Shown here: positions 17,098 to 24,475 of the stretch, one piece after another
Layout of the letters: each line of letters begins with the position of its first letter
Numbering within the stretch: the first letter of the stretch is position 1
From: Pseudooceanicola lipolyticus
GTDB taxonomy: Bacteria > Pseudomonadota > Alphaproteobacteria > Rhodobacterales > Rhodobacteraceae
DNA: 42,605 bases
Assembly: GCF_002786325.1 (NCBI RefSeq)
Contig: NZ_PGTB01000021.1
Coordinates: forward strand, 1 to 42,605
Direction: 5' to 3'
Notes under the pieces: generated by a model
The model's input: only the letters and a program-made list of their open reading frames with translations
What the model was told of the DNA's origin: nothing
Databases searched by the model: none
Made by a program: the position numbers and the translations under genes

Positions 17098-17592
17098 TCA
17101 GCCTTGAAACCGCTCGATCAACGCGGTGTTGACATGGGGCGGGACAAATTTCGACACATCGCCGTCCAGCCGGGCAATTTCCTTGACCAGTTTGCTGGCG
17201 ATGGCCTGGCGTTTGGCATCGGCCATCAGGAACACGGTTTCGACACTGGCATCCAGCGTCCGGTTCATCCCGACCATCTGGAATTCATACTCGAAATCCG
17301 CCACCGCGCGCAGGCCCCGCACGATGATTTGCGCGCCCACATCATGGGCACAATCGATCAGCAGGTTCTCGAAAGGATGGGCAATGATCTGCGTCCCGGT
17401 CTCTTTGCTCAGCGCGTCGATCTCGGGTTTGATCATTGCCACCCGCTCTTCCAGCGAGAATAACGGCTTCTTGTCGCGGTTGATGGCAACGCCGATCACC
17501 AGCTTGTCCACCAGGACCGAAGCACGACGAATAATGTCGGTATGACCGAAAGTTATCGGGTCGAACGTCCCCGGATACAACGCCACACGCAT
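17098..17592 (-). CDS. coaD: Phosphopantetheine adenylyltransferase
   Basis: A 164-residue cytoplasmic enzyme of coenzyme A synthesis that transfers AMP from ATP to 4'-phosphopantetheine, giving dephospho-CoA. The start MRVALYPGTFDPITFGH is typical: the T/HxGH nucleotidyltransferase motif is TFGH. Further family segments are RGLRAVADFEYEFQM, which binds substrate, and LVKEIARLDGDVSKFVPP near the C-terminus, where many bacteria have an ISS in place of the IAS seen here. The length equals the usual 160-165 residues. Upstream on the same strand are the CBS-domain gene and then the LysR gene, with gaps of 72 and 56 bp, so read-through is possible. Confidence 0.95.
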   Translation of the reverse strand: MRVALYPGTFDPITFGHTDIIRRASVLVDKLVIGVAINRDKKPLFSLEERVAMIKPEIDALSKETGTQIIAHPFENLLIDCAHDVGAQIIVRGLRAVADFEYEFQMVGMNRTLDASVETVFLMADAKRQAIASKLVKEIARLDGDVSKFVPPHVNTALIERFQG

Positions 17593-17664
17593 GTTAGCCT
17601 CCCTGCCCCCTGCCATGCTGCACCTGCAAACACCACCGGGCGTAAAAAAGCAAGGGTTGGCCGA

Positions 17665-18102
17665 TCAATGCCCCATGATCATGCCTTCAAGCGCCTGTTT
17701 TTCCATTGCAAGTTGGGAAAGCTGCGCCTTAACAACGTCGCCGATTGTTACCAGCCCGGTCAATTTGCCGTTCTCGACCACCGGAATGTGGCGAAATCGT
17801 CCTTCGGTCATCGTGGTCAGGACTTCCTCGGCGCTGGTCTGGCTGGTGCAGGTCACCAGCTTGCTGGTCATATAGGCGCTGACCGGTTGTTCCATGCACG
17901 ACGCGCCGACTCGCGCCAGTTCGCGCACGATGTCGCGCTCGGACAGAATCCCGACCGCCGTTGCGCCGTCATCGTCAGACACCACCACCGAGCCGATGCG
18001 GTTTTCGGCCAGAACCTTGGCTGCCTCCGATACTTTTGCATCGGATTTGACAATCAATATTCCGGTTTTCGCCTTCGACTTCAGGATCTGCTGCACAAGC
18101 AT
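17665..18102 (-). CDS. Two-CBS-domain protein
   Basis: A 145-residue protein made almost entirely of a Bateman module: CBS 1 around residues 10-70 (SEAAKVLAENRIGSVVVSDD) and CBS 2 around 75-135 (EVLTTMTEGRFRHIPVVENG, then LTGLVTIGDVV). The start at 18102 is set by an AGGAGG site 6 bp upstream; a TTG at 18162 would only add unrelated residues. Such stand-alone proteins bind adenine nucleotides or S-adenosylmethionine and act as cytoplasmic energy or redox sensors in several bacteria; the partner here is unknown. It follows the LysR gene by 56 bp on the same strand. Confidence 0.9.
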   Translation of the reverse strand: MLVQQILKSKAKTGILIVKSDAKVSEAAKVLAENRIGSVVVSDDDGATAVGILSERDIVRELARVGASCMEQPVSAYMTSKLVTCTSQTSAEEVLTTMTEGRFRHIPVVENGKLTGLVTIGDVVKAQLSQLAMEKQALEGMIMGH

Positions 18103-18158
18103 GGTGACCTCCTCGGGAATACTCCATGTGCTCAGCGTTGCCGCAACATAAAATCCTG

Positions 18159-19058
18159 TCAAGTCAGGCGTTCAAGTCGGGCAACTTCCGACCGGATCCC
18201 ATCCCCCAGCCGCGCGGCAAAACGGTTCAGCCGTTCGCTTTTGCGGTCGCTCTGATGTCGGACCAGGTAAAAACTGCGGGCAAAGGCGACCTGCTGCGCC
18301 AGAACCTTGTCCAATTCCGGATGGGCTGGCAGGGCGAAATCATGCGCGACGCACAGGCCGCTGCCCTGCGCCGCCAGCCGCAACTGCACCGGAACCGAGT
18401 TCGAGGCCAGCGGCACCCGCGTCACGCCCAGTTCGGAAAGATAGTCCAGTTCGTCGTCATAGATCATGTCGGGGATATACCCGATCACGCTGTGGCCCTT
18501 CAGATCAGCAGGTTCCGCGATCGGCGGATTTGCCGCCAGATAGCCGCGCGCGCCAACCAGGTGGAGGTGGTAATCGGTGACCTTCTGCACCAGCAAACGT
18601 CCCGCGGTGGGCGGGCTGACGGTGATGGCCATATCCGCCTCGCGCCGGGACAGGTTCACCACGCGGGGCAGCGCCACGATATGAATGTCCAGGTCCGGAT
18701 TTTCCCGCAGGATTTCCGCGCAGACCTGCGGCAGCAGGTAATTGGCGCAACCATCCGGGGCGCCGATCCGAATCTGCCCCGACAGGCTTTCGCTGGGGCC
18801 GGTCAGCGCCTCGACCCCGGCGCGCATCGCCTGTTCGGCGGCTTCGCCATGGGCCAGCAGCCGCTCGCCCGCGGTGGCCAGCGAATAGCCCTGCGGCGTC
18901 TTCACGAAAAGCGGCACGTCCAGCGCAGCTTCCAGCCGGGCAATCCGACGGCCCACCGTGGCCGGATCCAGCTTCAGCACCCGGCCGGCGGCGGACAGGC
19001 TGGCCAGCCGCGCCACGGCCAAAAAGATTTTCAGATCGTCCCAATGTGGCTCGGTCAT
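18159..19058 (-). CDS. LysR-family transcriptional regulator, divergent to mmsA
   Basis: A 299-residue LysR-type regulator. The winged-helix DNA-binding domain spans about residues 5-65 (WDDLKIFLAVARLASLSAAG, then TVGRRIARLEAAL, then LFVKTPQGYSLT-like), followed by a substrate-binding domain with IRIGAPDG and a late GSGLCVAHDFAL. The start at 19058 (MTEPHWDD) is preferred since it matches the family's usual N-terminus; an ATG at 19088 is possible. It diverges from mmsA across about 100 bp, the classic arrangement for a LysR activator and its target, so it probably controls mmsA in response to a valine-pathway intermediate. That link is inference. Confidence 0.92.
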   Translation of the reverse strand: MTEPHWDDLKIFLAVARLASLSAAGRVLKLDPATVGRRIARLEAALDVPLFVKTPQGYSLATAGERLLAHGEAAEQAMRAGVEALTGPSESLSGQIRIGAPDGCANYLLPQVCAEILRENPDLDIHIVALPRVVNLSRREADMAITVSPPTAGRLLVQKVTDYHLHLVGARGYLAANPPIAEPADLKGHSVIGYIPDMIYDDELDYLSELGVTRVPLASNSVPVQLRLAAQGSGLCVAHDFALPAHPELDKVLAQQVAFARSFYLVRHQSDRKSERLNRFAARLGDGIRSEVARLERLT

Positions 19059-19067
19059 GGTTTCCCG

Positions 19068-19132
19068 TTGCAATTTCGCAAAGCGCATTTGAGACCTTGC
19101 CTCTGTTCATGGGATTTTTGCAAGCCTATGAT
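19068..19132 (+). promoter_or_regulatory. lysR-mmsA divergent promoter region
   Basis: A dyad TTGC-N6-GCAA lies at 19068-19081, the kind of short interrupted palindrome recognised by LysR proteins. A -10-like TATGAT (5 of 6) lies at 19127-19132 with no good -35 box, as is usual for activator-dependent promoters. Transcripts would start near 19139. The AGGAGG at 19149-19154 is 3 bp from an ATG at 19158 but 9 bp from the ATG at 19164, favouring the second start for mmsA. Confidence 0.45.
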
Positions 19133-19163
19133 CCGCGACAAATGACTCAGGAGGAGCATGGAA

Positions 19164-20663
19164 ATGCAGGAACTCACTCACTACCTCGATGGCGCGCATG
19201 TCAAAGGAACGTCCGGACGCTTCGCCAATGTCATGAACCCGGCCACCGGTGAAATCCAGGCCAAGGCGCCGCTGGCCTCGGCCGAGGAAGTCGCCAAGGC
19301 GGTCGAGATCGCCGCCGCGGCACAGCCGGCCTGGGCCGCCACCAACCCGCAGCGGCGTGCACGTGTGCTGATGAAATTCGTCGACCTGCTGAACCGCGAC
19401 ATGGACAAGCTGGCCGAGGCGCTGTCGCGCGAACACGGCAAAACCCTGCCCGATGCTGCCGGCGATGTGCAGCGCGGCCTGGAAGTGGTGGAATACTGCA
19501 TCGGCGCGCCGCAAATGCTGAAAGGTGAATTCACCGACAGCGCCGGCCCCGGCATCGACATGTACTCCATGCGCCAGCCTTTGGGCGTGACGGCGGGTAT
19601 CACCCCGTTCAACTTCCCCGCCATGATCCCGATGTGGATGTTCGCCCCGGCAATCGCCTGCGGCAACGCCTTCATCCTGAAACCCTCCGAACGTGATCCG
19701 TCGGTGCCGCTGATGCTGGCGGAACTGGCCGAGGAAGCCGGGCTGCCCAAAGGTATCCTGCAGGTGGTAAACGGCGACAAGGAAGCCGTTGACGCGCTGT
19801 TGCAGCACCCGGTGGTTCAGTCCATCGGCTTTGTCGGCTCGACCCCGATTGCCGAATATATCTATGCCCAAGGCTGCGCAGCCGGCAAACGCGTGCAGTG
19901 CTTCGGTGGCGCCAAGAACCACATGATCGTGATGCCCGATGCCGATATGGACCAGGCCGCAGACGCCCTGATCGGTGCGGGCTATGGCGCGGCGGGCGAA
20001 CGCTGCATGGCCATCTCTGTCGCCGTCCCGGTGGGCGACGAAACCGCCGACCGTCTGATCGAAAAGCTGGTTCCGCGCATCGAAAAGCTGAAGGTCGGCC
20101 CCTACACCTCGGGTAAGGATGTCGATTACGGCCCGGTGGTGACCAGCGCCGCGAAGGAAAACATCCTGCGGCTGGTGCAGTCCGGCGTCGATCAAGGCGC
20201 CGAACTGGTGGTCGATGGGCGTGATTTTTCGCTGCAAGGCTATGAGGACGGGTTCTTTGTCGGCCCGCACCTGTTCGACAAGGTGACGCCCGACATGGAC
20301 ATCTACAAGCAGGAGATCTTCGGCCCGGTCCTGTCCACCGTGCGCGCGGGTTCCTACGAAGAAGCGCTGGGCCTGGCCATGGACCACGAATATGGCAACG
20401 GCACCGCGATCTTCACCCGCGACGGCGACACCGCCCGCGATTTTGCCAGCCGGGTCAATGTGGGCATGGTGGGCATCAACGTGCCGATCCCGGTGCCGCT
20501 GGCCTATCACACCTTTGGCGGCTGGAAGAAATCGGTCTTCGGTGACCTGAACCAGCACGGCCCGGATGCGTTCAAGTTCTACACGCGCACCAAGACCATC
20601 ACCTCGCGTTGGCCCTCGGGCCTGAAGGAAGGCGGGGAATTCCACTTCAAGGCAATGGATTGA
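19164..20663 (+). CDS. mmsA: CoA-acylating methylmalonate-semialdehyde dehydrogenase
   Basis: A 499-residue aldehyde dehydrogenase. It oxidises methylmalonate semialdehyde (from valine) to propionyl-CoA with NAD and CoA, releasing CO2. Motifs are ITPFNFPAMIPMWM (NAD site), KPSERDPS, FVGSTPIAEYIY, and GERCMAIS with the catalytic cysteine; the usual general-base glutamate position is altered, as CFGGAKNHMIVMPDAD fits this CoA-dependent subgroup. The second of two close ATGs is chosen because of the 9-bp spacing from AGGAGG and the usual length of 499. It is separated from the rest of the valine genes (24476-27531) by 3.8 kb of other genes, and ends in a strong terminator. Confidence 0.95.
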   Translation: MQELTHYLDGAHVKGTSGRFANVMNPATGEIQAKAPLASAEEVAKAVEIAAAAQPAWAATNPQRRARVLMKFVDLLNRDMDKLAEALSREHGKTLPDAAGDVQRGLEVVEYCIGAPQMLKGEFTDSAGPGIDMYSMRQPLGVTAGITPFNFPAMIPMWMFAPAIACGNAFILKPSERDPSVPLMLAELAEEAGLPKGILQVVNGDKEAVDALLQHPVVQSIGFVGSTPIAEYIYAQGCAAGKRVQCFGGAKNHMIVMPDADMDQAADALIGAGYGAAGERCMAISVAVPVGDETADRLIEKLVPRIEKLKVGPYTSGKDVDYGPVVTSAAKENILRLVQSGVDQGAELVVDGRDFSLQGYEDGFFVGPHLFDKVTPDMDIYKQEIFGPVLSTVRAGSYEEALGLAMDHEYGNGTAIFTRDGDTARDFASRVNVGMVGINVPIPVPLAYHTFGGWKKSVFGDLNQHGPDAFKFYTRTKTITSRWPSGLKEGGEFHFKAMD

Positions 20664-20688
20664 TCCCAAAGCCGATCCATGAACAATG

Positions 20689-20720
20689 AAGCCCGGCCCG
20701 GTGCCGGGCTTCGTTATTTT
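20689..20720 (+). terminator. Rho-independent terminator of mmsA
   Basis: Perfect 10-bp arms GAAGCCCGGC (20689-20698) and GCCGGGCTTC (20703-20712) with a CCGT loop, followed by GTTATTTT. It lies 25 bp after the mmsA stop. The next gene begins at 20730, only 10 bp past the T-run. Confidence 0.88.
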
Positions 20721-20729
20721 GGTGACGCC

Positions 20730-21149
20730 ATGTCAGTCGATTTCCGCATCCTGCCCCGCCGGGGGCTGGTCTATATCCGCTACGATGGCCTTGCGACGGT
20801 GCGGGACAGCCTCGCCGCCTTTGATCGCTATGCCCGGCACCCGGACTGCCGGCCGGGCCAGAAACAGCTGGTCGACCTGTCGCGGATCACCGCCTATGAC
20901 CGCGATTTTCCCAAGCTGTTCGAATTGCAGGCGCGCAAGGCCGATGTTTTCATGGCCGAAGGCGCACAGACGCTGGTGATGTATTACGCCCCGACCAAGA
21001 TCACCCAGGAGATCGCCCATCTGGTCGAACGGTCCTGGGAACCGTTTCCCGCCGTCGTGGCCCTGGTGCAGGCGAACGAGGCCGATGCGCTGGCCCTGCT
21101 GGGGCAGAAGGAAACCAGTTTCGAGGAGTTGCTGGCGGCGGCGGTCTAG
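20730..21149 (+). CDS. Conserved-looking hypothetical protein (139 aa)
   Basis: The ATG at 20730 gives a compact 139-residue soluble protein with no signal peptide or membrane segment. It opens MSVDFRILPRRGLVYIRYDG and contains RPGQKQLVDLSRITAYDRDF; alternating strands and helices recall the small SpoIIAA/STAS-like proteins seen in roseobacters, but I cannot assign a family with certainty. Its start lies just past the T-run of the mmsA terminator, so it either relies on read-through or on a promoter I cannot see; only a weak GGTGAC precedes the ATG. A longer frame to 20679 would run through the terminator hairpin and is unlikely. Confidence 0.65.
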   Translation: MSVDFRILPRRGLVYIRYDGLATVRDSLAAFDRYARHPDCRPGQKQLVDLSRITAYDRDFPKLFELQARKADVFMAEGAQTLVMYYAPTKITQEIAHLVERSWEPFPAVVALVQANEADALALLGQKETSFEELLAAAV

Positions 21150-21165
21150 GCGTGGCACCACGAAA

Positions 21166-21188
21166 AAGGGCGGCCCGAAGCCGCCCTT
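21166..21188 (-). terminator. Bidirectional terminator between convergent genes
   Basis: Arms AAGGGCGGC (21166-21174) and GCCGCCCTT (21180-21188) with a 5-nt loop. On the minus strand the loop reads TTCGG and the stem is followed by a T-run (CCCTTTTTCG), a good intrinsic terminator for the VPLPA-CTERM gene. On the plus strand it can serve the 139-aa gene. Confidence 0.85.
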
Positions 21189-21216
21189 GTTCCCAAATCG
21201 GAAAAACCCCTGGGCC

Positions 21217-21936
21217 TCAGCCCTTGCGGCGATACCGCATCAGCCCGACCCCGCCAAGTGCGGTCAGCAACAGCAGACCGCCGGCGGGCAACGGCACCGG
21301 AGAAATCGGCGGGTTGGAATTGCCGTCCGCCGCGGTGCGGCCGCGGGTCGCCCCACTGGGAACATCGACAATCAGGCGGATCCGCTTGATCGCGAAATTG
21401 TCGTCACGCTCGCCCGCACCGATGCCCAGAACGCTGCCTTGCAGCAAACGGTTCTGGCCAAGCCGGGTGACCCCGGTATCGCGGGCCGAGCCGTCATAAT
21501 CCCCGTCTTTGGCACTGTGCTTACGCACGTTCAGACCGCTTTGATACCCGTCCAGAGTGGTGCCGTTATAGCTGGCCACCACCAGGTCGTCGCGGTGATC
21601 CGAATTCTTGACGATCACTTTCTTGATCCGAACCGCCTGTTCGAAATCGAACACCAGCATTTCGGCCTTGCCGCGGCCGTCGATCAGGTTGCCGCCACCA
21701 GAGCTTTCGGCGCCAAGACCCTTGCCACGCTTGACCAGGCTGATGGCATCGCCAAGCACGCCGTCGGTGTGGGTAAAGCCCGAAACGGTGAAGTCGACGC
21801 CGTTGCTGGAATAGGAAAAACTGTTGCCGGTGGCAGCGGCGCCCCCCAGGTTGACCCAGAATTTCAGGGGGGCCGCGTCGGCAGAACCAACAGAAAACGC
21901 TGCGAACGTCGCAACAGCCAAGAACTGTTTAAGCAC
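21217..21936 (-). CDS. VPLPA-CTERM sorting-domain exported protein 1
   Basis: A 239-residue protein with a GTG start at 21936, set by GGAGG six bases upstream and by a clean signal peptide (LKQFLAVATFAAFSVGSADA, cleavage near residue 22). The C-terminus is a textbook exosortase target: VPLPAGG, a hydrophobic helix (LLLLTALGGVGLM) and basic RYRRKG. The middle is rich in Gly, Asp and Asn, with GIGAGERDDNFAIKRIRL near the end, resembling a beta-sandwich domain common in PEP-CTERM-type proteins. It should be exported and processed by an exosortase/XrtD-like enzyme, which is not encoded in the window. It is divergent from the YbdK gene and shares a 343-bp intergenic region with it. Confidence 0.85.
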   Translation of the reverse strand: MLKQFLAVATFAAFSVGSADAAPLKFWVNLGGAAATGNSFSYSSNGVDFTVSGFTHTDGVLGDAISLVKRGKGLGAESSGGGNLIDGRGKAEMLVFDFEQAVRIKKVIVKNSDHRDDLVVASYNGTTLDGYQSGLNVRKHSAKDGDYDGSARDTGVTRLGQNRLLQGSVLGIGAGERDDNFAIKRIRLIVDVPSGATRGRTAADGNSNPPISPVPLPAGGLLLLTALGGVGLMRYRRKG

Positions 21937-21990
21937 AGAGAACCTCCAAGAAACTTTTACCAGGGTGGATAACCACCGGAACCTAACCCG

Positions 21991-22020
21991 AATATAGCAA
22001 ACCCAGTTCCGCTCCGGCAA
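21991..22020 (-). promoter_or_regulatory. Candidate promoter of VPLPA-CTERM gene 1
   Basis: Reading leftward, TTGCCG (22020-22015) and TATATT (21996-21991) are separated by 18 bp, with 4 and 5 of 6 consensus matches. The transcript would begin near 21984 and carry the hairpin at 21964-21977 in its 5' leader. Confidence 0.45.
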
Positions 22021-22083
22021 CAGAAAATGGCAAAATTGAGGCAATCGAACCTCGAACCGTGGCAACAATGTATCGCCCTTTGG

Positions 22084-22113
22084 TTGAATGATTTCCTACC
22101 GGAAACAATTCAA
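22084..22113. promoter_or_regulatory. 30-bp imperfect dyad upstream of ybdK
   Basis: Arms of 13 bp (22084-22096 and 22101-22113) pair with two central mismatches around a TACC centre: TTGAAT..TTTCC on the left, GGAAA..ATTCAA on the right. There is no T-run and no gene ends here, so it is better read as an operator or leader structure than as a terminator. Confidence 0.5.
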
Positions 22114-22279
22114 TGATTTATTGTTTCGAAGCCGGATAATCACTGTTTTTTCCCGGAAATGCCGGTCTTTGCCTGTCTGGGGATGCCCCTGATGTTGACG
22201 CATCGCCGATATTGCGCCTTGCTGGTCTACAGGGTCCGCCCCGACGGCGGACGCACCGCGCAACCGGGAAGCCAAGCCG

Positions 22280-23395
22280 ATGCAAAGCGCCTTTACGCTG
22301 GGGATCGAAGAGGAATACCTGCTGGTCGACCGCGACACGCTCGACCTGGCGGTGGCGCCGCAATCGCTGATGGAGGCCTGCAAGGCCGAGCTGGAAAGCC
22401 AGGTCAGCCCGGAATTCCTGCAATGCCAGATCGAGGTCGGCACCCGGGTCTGTGCCGATATCGGCGAAGCACGCGACGATCTCAGGCGCTTGCGCTCTGA
22501 AGTGTCGCGCCACGCGGCGCAACACAATCTGGCGCCAATCGCGGTATCCTGCCACCCGTTTGCCGACTGGAAGACCCAGCACCACACGCCGCGCGAACGC
22601 TATGACGATTTGCGTCAGGCGCTGGGGGGCGTGGCGCGGCGGATGCTGATCTGCGGCATGCATGTGCATGTCGGGGTCGAGGACAAGATGCTGCGCGTCG
22701 ACCTGATGCCGCAGCTCAGTTATTTCCTGCCGCATCTGCTGGCGCTGTCCACCTCATCGCCGTTCTGGCAGGGCGAAGATACCGGGCTGGCCTCGTACCG
22801 GCTGACCGTGTTCGACAACCTGCCGCGCACCGGCCTGCCGCCCACCTTCGACAGCTGGGCCGCCTATGAACGGGCCACCGGTGCACTGATCGATCTGGGG
22901 CTGATCGAAGACACCTCGAAAATCTGGTGGGATCTGCGCCCCTCGCACCAGTTCCCGACGCTGGAAACCCGGATCATGGATGTGCAGCCGCGGCTGGAGC
23001 ATACCCTAGCACTGGCTGCGCTGATCCAGGCCTTGATCCGGATGTTCTGCCGCCTGCGCGACCGCAACCTCCATTGGCGCATCTACCAGCGGTTCCTGAT
23101 CGGCGAAAACCGCTGGCGGGCACAGCGTTATGGCATCACCGAGGGGCTGATCGATTTCGGCGAAAAGGCGATCAAGCCCTTCCCCGACCTGCTGGACGAG
23201 CTGGTCGCGCTGCTGGAGGAGGATATCGAGGCGCTGGGCGTCGCCGACGAGATCGCCACCCTGCGCGACATCGTGGCAACCGGCACCAGCGCCACCCGGC
23301 AACGCGCGGTTCGCGCCGCGTCGCAGGCGGCGGGCGGAGATCCAGACAAGGCGGTGGTGCAGCACCTGATCGACGAGTTTCAGGCCGATCTCTGA
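22280..23395 (+). CDS. ybdK: YbdK-type carboxylate-amine ligase (GCS2 family)
   Basis: A 371-residue ATP-grasp-like ligase of the glutamate-cysteine ligase 2 family. The N-terminal [11 protein letters not shown] motif (residues 7-17) and the [12 protein letters not shown] segment are diagnostic, and the length fits YbdK. E. coli YbdK has weak gamma-glutamyl-cysteine ligase activity in vitro; the physiological substrate of the stand-alone family is not settled. The [17 protein letters not shown] segment near residue 220 belongs to the active site. It lies between two leftward VPLPA-CTERM genes and converges on the second with a shared terminator. No partner enzyme such as glutathione synthetase is adjacent. 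Confidence 0.88.
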   Translation: MQSAFTLGIEEEYLLVDRDTLDLAVAPQSLMEACKAELESQVSPEFLQCQIEVGTRVCADIGEARDDLRRLRSEVSRHAAQHNLAPIAVSCHPFADWKTQHHTPRERYDDLRQALGGVARRMLICGMHVHVGVEDKMLRVDLMPQLSYFLPHLLALSTSSPFWQGEDTGLASYRLTVFDNLPRTGLPPTFDSWAAYERATGALIDLGLIEDTSKIWWDLRPSHQFPTLETRIMDVQPRLEHTLALAALIQALIRMFCRLRDRNLHWRIYQRFLIGENRWRAQRYGITEGLIDFGEKAIKPFPDLLDELVALLEEDIEALGVADEIATLRDIVATGTSATRQRAVRAASQAAGGDPDKAVVQHLIDEFQADL

Positions 23396-23396
23396 C

Positions 23397-23430
23397 AAAA
23401 AAGGGCGGCCTGATGGCCGCCCTCTTCTCT
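23397..23430. terminator. Bidirectional terminator between ybdK and VPLPA-CTERM gene 2
   Basis: Arms GGGCGGCC (23403-23410) and GGCCGCCC (23415-23422) with a TGAT loop. An A6 tract precedes it, giving a T6 run on the minus strand, and TCTTCTCT follows on the plus strand, so both convergent genes can use it. Confidence 0.85.
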
Positions 23431-23454
23431 TCCCGAATGCGAATGCGCCGAGCT

Positions 23455-24117
23455 TCAGACCTTGCGCATCCGGCGGCGCAGCGCCAATGCGCCCAGACCG
23501 GTCAGCAGCAACACGCCCCCGGCCGGGAGCGGCACCGGCGTCGCCGGCGGCGGCGGTGTCGTACCACCACCGGGAGTGGCGATGATCTTGTTGCTGCCAT
23601 TGCCCAGGCCGCCAACGCCCACTTCCTGGAAGCGCAGGCCGACGCGGGTGAAATCGCTTGCTGTCGCGGTGCCCAGGAGAGTCATCATCGCCGGGGTCGG
23701 CGAGACCGAAAGCTTGTCGAAACGCAGCGCCAGATCGAAGTTGCCCGACGACTGATTGCCGGCGGTCTGGTCATCGATGTCGCCGTTCAGGTTCGCACCA
23801 TTGCCAGCATTGTTGGTGTTGGTCGAAAGCGCCTCGAAAGCCAGAGCCGCCGGGCTTCCGGGGGCAAAGAAAACCGTAGATACCGAGTTGCTAAAATCGA
23901 AAAACAGGCCCGTCAGCGTGCCGACAAAGGTCGAAGTCGGCGCCAGGCCGACAGTCACCTTCACCCCGCCCGTCGTATCTTCGATGGTCACGGTTGGCGT
24001 GACGCTGTTGGGCTTGTCGTTGTAGGTGAAGTTGTTAAAGGAAATGACCGCCGCTTGGGCTGCACCGAACGAGCACAGGACAAAGGTGGCGGCAAGGCTG
24101 AATAGTCGTAATTTCAT
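23455..24117 (-). CDS. VPLPA-CTERM sorting-domain exported protein 2
   Basis: A 220-residue protein with a signal peptide (KLRLFSLAATFVLCSFGAAQA, cleavage near residue 22) and a C-terminal exosortase signal: proline-rich linker GGGTTPPPPATP, VPLPAGG, hydrophobic helix (VLLLTGLGALAL) and RRRMRKV. The mature domain, rich in Thr, Asn and Ser, looks like a beta-rich extracellular domain with no catalytic motif that I recognise. It shares the sorting signal and orientation with the gene at 21217-21936 but not its central domain, so it is not a simple duplicate. A dyad at 24171-24197 lies upstream. The ribosome-binding site is weak (ACGGGG). Confidence 0.85.
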   Translation of the reverse strand: MKLRLFSLAATFVLCSFGAAQAAVISFNNFTYNDKPNSVTPTVTIEDTTGGVKVTVGLAPTSTFVGTLTGLFFDFSNSVSTVFFAPGSPAALAFEALSTNTNNAGNGANLNGDIDDQTAGNQSSGNFDLALRFDKLSVSPTPAMMTLLGTATASDFTRVGLRFQEVGVGGLGNGSNKIIATPGGGTTPPPPATPVPLPAGGVLLLTGLGALALRRRMRKV

Positions 24118-24475
24118 GGTGTACCCCGTAACGCGCTATAGACGCACTGCCAAACAGCAGGTCGTTCTACATTTGAGCAACAACGCACCACTCAAATCAA
24201 TCATATTGTGACTATTTTGTGTTCACACCCCGCATTTCACCACCGCTGATTGAGCAGATATGGCCCATTATCCGTCCAATCCGTCTTTTTTTGTTGCCAT
24301 TGTTGACGATATGAGACCCTGAAAATCTGCTCATTCCGGCCAGATTCGCCCCACGGACATCCGCGCAAATCGGTTTTGCACCTGTTCGCCTTGTCAGGTC
24401 GCCGGGTGGGCAGTACCACGTAGGGACGGTTCAAGTCACAGGCGTGAGGGAGCGCCGGGCCGGGAGGAGACGTTC
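24118..24475. other. 358-bp divergent region before the valine operon
   Basis: This region is AT-rich compared with its flanks. It holds a dyad ATTTGAG-N13-CTCAAAT (24171-24197), close to the second VPLPA-CTERM gene, and a wide inverted pair TGAGCAGAT (24251-24259) and ATCTGCTCA (24325-24333) separated by 65 bp on the valine-operon side. A T-rich stretch (24283-24296) lies between. Transcription of the acyl-CoA dehydrogenase operon must start here, but I see no convincing promoter boxes. GGAGGAG at about 24463 is its ribosome-binding site. Confidence 0.5.

Larger units (their letters stand above)
21937..22279. other. 343-bp divergent intergenic region
   Basis: This region lies between the first VPLPA-CTERM gene and ybdK. 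It is notably AT-richer than its surroundings. It holds a leftward promoter candidate (21991-22020), a leader hairpin GGTGG-ATAA-CCACC (21964-21977) and a 30-bp imperfect dyad (22084-22113). Its right part, 22160-22279, returns to high GC and shows only GGGAAG before the ybdK ATG. I see no gene or RNA gene in it. Confidence 0.6.

Noticed and set aside
22927-24105. 392-codon plus-strand frame overlapping ybdK and VPLPA-CTERM gene 2
   Set aside because: It runs through the shared terminator and two well-supported genes in other frames.
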